A stretch of 14,697 nucleotides of DNA, from the NCBI GenBank assembly GCA_013812005.1, contig JACCUE010000295.1, positions 1 through 14,697 on the forward strand, written 5' to 3'. The notes below the pieces were generated by a model, which saw only the letters and a program-made list of their open reading frames with translations, was not told the DNA's origin and ran no database searches. This stretch comes from Thermoleophilaceae bacterium. GTDB taxonomy: Bacteria > Actinomycetota > Thermoleophilia > Solirubrobacterales > Thermoleophilaceae. Numbering within the stretch: position 1 is the stretch's first letter; every line of letters begins with the position of its first letter. Shown here piece by piece: positions 13,476 to 14,697 of the stretch. The translations under genes were made by a program, and so were the position numbers.

Positions 13476-14697
13476 TGGCCGGCGCCGAGATCCTCTCCGG
13501 GGGCCACATAGAGCCGCGTGGGCTGGAGGAGGAGATGCGCTCCTCCTACCTCGACTACGCGATGAGCGTGATCGTAGGGCGAGCGCTGCCCGACGTGCGC
13601 GACGGGCTCAAGCCGGTGCACCGCCGCGTGCTCTACGCGATGCACGAGAGTGGCCTGGGACCGACGCGCCCGTACAAGAAGTCCGCCGCGACCGTCGGTG
13701 AGGTGATGTCGAAGTTCCACCCGCACGGCGACTCGGCGATCTACGACACGCTCGTGCGCCTGGCGCAGGACTTCGCGATGCGCGAGCCGCTCGTCGACGG
13801 GCAGGGCAACTTCGGCTCGATCGACAACGACTCGGCTGCCGCCATGCGCTACTGCGTGACCGGCGACACACGGGTCGCGACTGCGACGGGCGGCACCCGG
13901 CGCATCGACTCGATCGTTCCGGACGCCCAGCCGGGCTCAGACCATGACGTGGACCTCGAGGTTCTGGATCGGCTCGGCCGGCCGGTGCCCACGACACGCC
14001 TCTTTCATTCCGGAGTCCATCCCACGCTGCGGCTGCGCACGCACCAGGGGCATGAGCTCACGGGTACATACAACCACCCGGTTCTCTGCCTGGTCGATAT
14101 GGCCGGTGTGCCGCTGCTGCTCTGGAAGCTCCTCGAGGAGGTCGCCTCCGGCGACCGTGTGCTCGTCTCCCGAGTCGCGCGTGCGAGCCGGGGTGCCGTC
14201 AACGAGGGTCGCGCCGCTGCCGGAGTGCTTGCCGGAGCCTTCATCGCGGAAGGCTGGGTCAGCGAGCGCCGGGCCGGCTTAAACAACACCGATCCCGACT
14301 ACTTCGCCACGGTGGTCGACGCCTACGACCGCGTGGTCGGCGGGCCGCGCTATCTCTCCACTCGGACCATCGCGTCGGGGAGCGTCCTGTACGAGCTGGA
14401 TATCCACGATCTCAGCGCGCTGCGCGCGAGCCCCCTCGGCGAGCTCACCGGCCGTAGCCGCGAAAAGCGCGTGCCGGAGGGCGTTTGGTCTGCGGAGCCC
14501 ACCGTCAAGCGAGCCTTCCTGCAGTCGCTTTTCGAGGCGGACGGATCCTGTTCGCTGCTGCCTCGCAACACGATCCAGATCTCGTACTCGACGTGCTCGG
14601 AGCAGCTGGCGCGGGACGTCCAGCTGCTCCTGCTTGAGTTCGGCGTCGTGTCCGCGATCTCTCGATCACAGGACAGAGATGAGCTGAAGGTCGTCGT
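13475..14697 (+). CDS. gyrA: DNA gyrase subunit A, intein-containing (3' partial)
   Basis: Breakage-reunion subunit of gyrase. The ATG at 13475 shares one base with the gyrB stop (TGATG). The N-extein is 126 residues: YLDYAMSVIVGRALPDVRDG, KPVHRRVLYAM, KSAATVGEVMSKFHPHGDSA (quinolone-resistance region), DGQGNFGSIDND and AAMRY, ending in catalytic Tyr126. The next codon is the Cys1 of an intein, and the frame stays open to the window end without the C-extein, so only part of the gene is present. Active GyrA requires protein splicing. The quinolone-relevant positions read H-P-H-G-D-S-A with Ser before A, the susceptible type. Confidence 0.96.
   Translation, partial: MAGAEILSGGHIEPRGLEEEMRSSYLDYAMSVIVGRALPDVRDGLKPVHRRVLYAMHESGLGPTRPYKKSAATVGEVMSKFHPHGDSAIYDTLVRLAQDFAMREPLVDGQGNFGSIDNDSAAAMRYCVTGDTRVATATGGTRRIDSIVPDAQPGSDHDVDLEVLDRLGRPVPTTRLFHSGVHPTLRLRTHQGHELTGTYNHPVLCLVDMAGVPLLLWKLLEEVASGDRVLVSRVARASRGAVNEGRAAAGVLAGAFIAEGWVSERRAGLNNTDPDYFATVVDAYDRVVGGPRYLSTRTIASGSVLYELDIHDLSALRASPLGELTGRSREKRVPEGVWSAEPTVKRAFLQSLFEADGSCSLLPRNTIQISYSTCSEQLARDVQLLLLEFGVVSAISRSQDRDELKVV
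13853..14697 (+). other. GyrA intein with LAGLIDADG homing endonuclease domain (3' partial)
   Basis: In-frame protein-splicing element inserted between the catalytic Tyr and the expected following Thr of AAMRY-TE. This is the same site as the known GyrA inteins of Mycobacterium leprae and M. xenopi. At least 281 residues. Block A: CVTGDTRVAT at 1-10 with nucleophile Cys1. Block B: GHELTGTYNHPVLCL at 66-80 with the Thr72-xx-His75 pair. First LAGLIDADG motif LAGAFIAEG at 126-134, second LQSLFEADG at 223-231, each with its acidic residue, so the endonuclease may be active. Blocks F and G and the C-terminal Asn-Cys/Thr junction lie beyond the window. About 49 of 281 codons end in A/T against 8 of 126 in the N-extein, suggesting a different history. 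Confidence 0.93.

Noticed and set aside
1..14697. CRISPR arrays, transposases, toxin-antitoxin or defence genes
   Set aside because: No spaced direct repeats, IS ends or related proteins were seen; apart from the intein and the palindromes the content is conserved housekeeping.

Overview
The window is the core chromosomal replication and partition locus of a high-G+C bacterium (about two thirds G+C by eye). The gene order is gyrA-gyrB-dciA-recF-dnaN-dnaA running one way, and rpmH-rnpA-yidD-yidC-jag-rsmG-parA-parB running the other way. This is the arrangement known from Actinobacteria such as Mycobacterium. The 44-residue L34 with an MKRTYQPKKRKR start, the absence of gnd between dnaN and recF, and a GyrB carrying a large C-terminal insertion do not look like classical Streptomyces or Mycobacterium. 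A deep-branching actinobacterial lineage such as Thermoleophilia is my best guess; this is inference from gene order and protein style, not a database result.

Layout. 1-762: 3' part of a D-Ala-D-Ala ligase-type ATP-grasp gene (+). 767-1291: bifunctional-nuclease-family (BFN/DUF151) gene (-), convergent with it. 1292-1422: divergent regulatory interval dominated by a long inverted repeat. 1423-1496: tRNA-Ile(GAU). 1498-1599: a long palindromic hairpin element. 1654-6540: leftward cluster parB, parA, rsmG, jag/khpB, yidC, yidD, rnpA, rpmH, tightly packed from rpmH to yidC. 6541-6826: divergent promoter region. 6827-13475: rightward cluster dnaA, dnaN, recF, dciA, gyrB. 13475 to the window end: gyrA, interrupted by an intein directly after the catalytic tyrosine; the intein and the rest of gyrA run off the window.

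How the parts work together. DnaA initiates replication, DnaN is the sliding clamp, RecF a gap-repair mediator, DciA a helicase-loading factor, and gyrase relaxes the template. ParA and ParB segregate the new origins by binding parS; two parS-like sites lie inside the 5' ends of rsmG and dnaN. L34 and RnpA serve translation and tRNA maturation, while YidD, YidC and KhpB (Jag) belong to the membrane-insertion and RNA-binding module usual at this place.

Points of most interest are the GyrA intein with its LAGLIDADG domain, two parS-like sites that share the same off-consensus position, a roughly 100-nt palindromic element next to the tRNA, the absence of a recognisable DnaA-box cluster at the expected origin sites, the large GyrB insertion, and a possible leader structure and mini-ORF ahead of gyrB. 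I found no CRISPR array, transposase, phage genes or obvious new defence system; most of the window is conserved housekeeping sequence.
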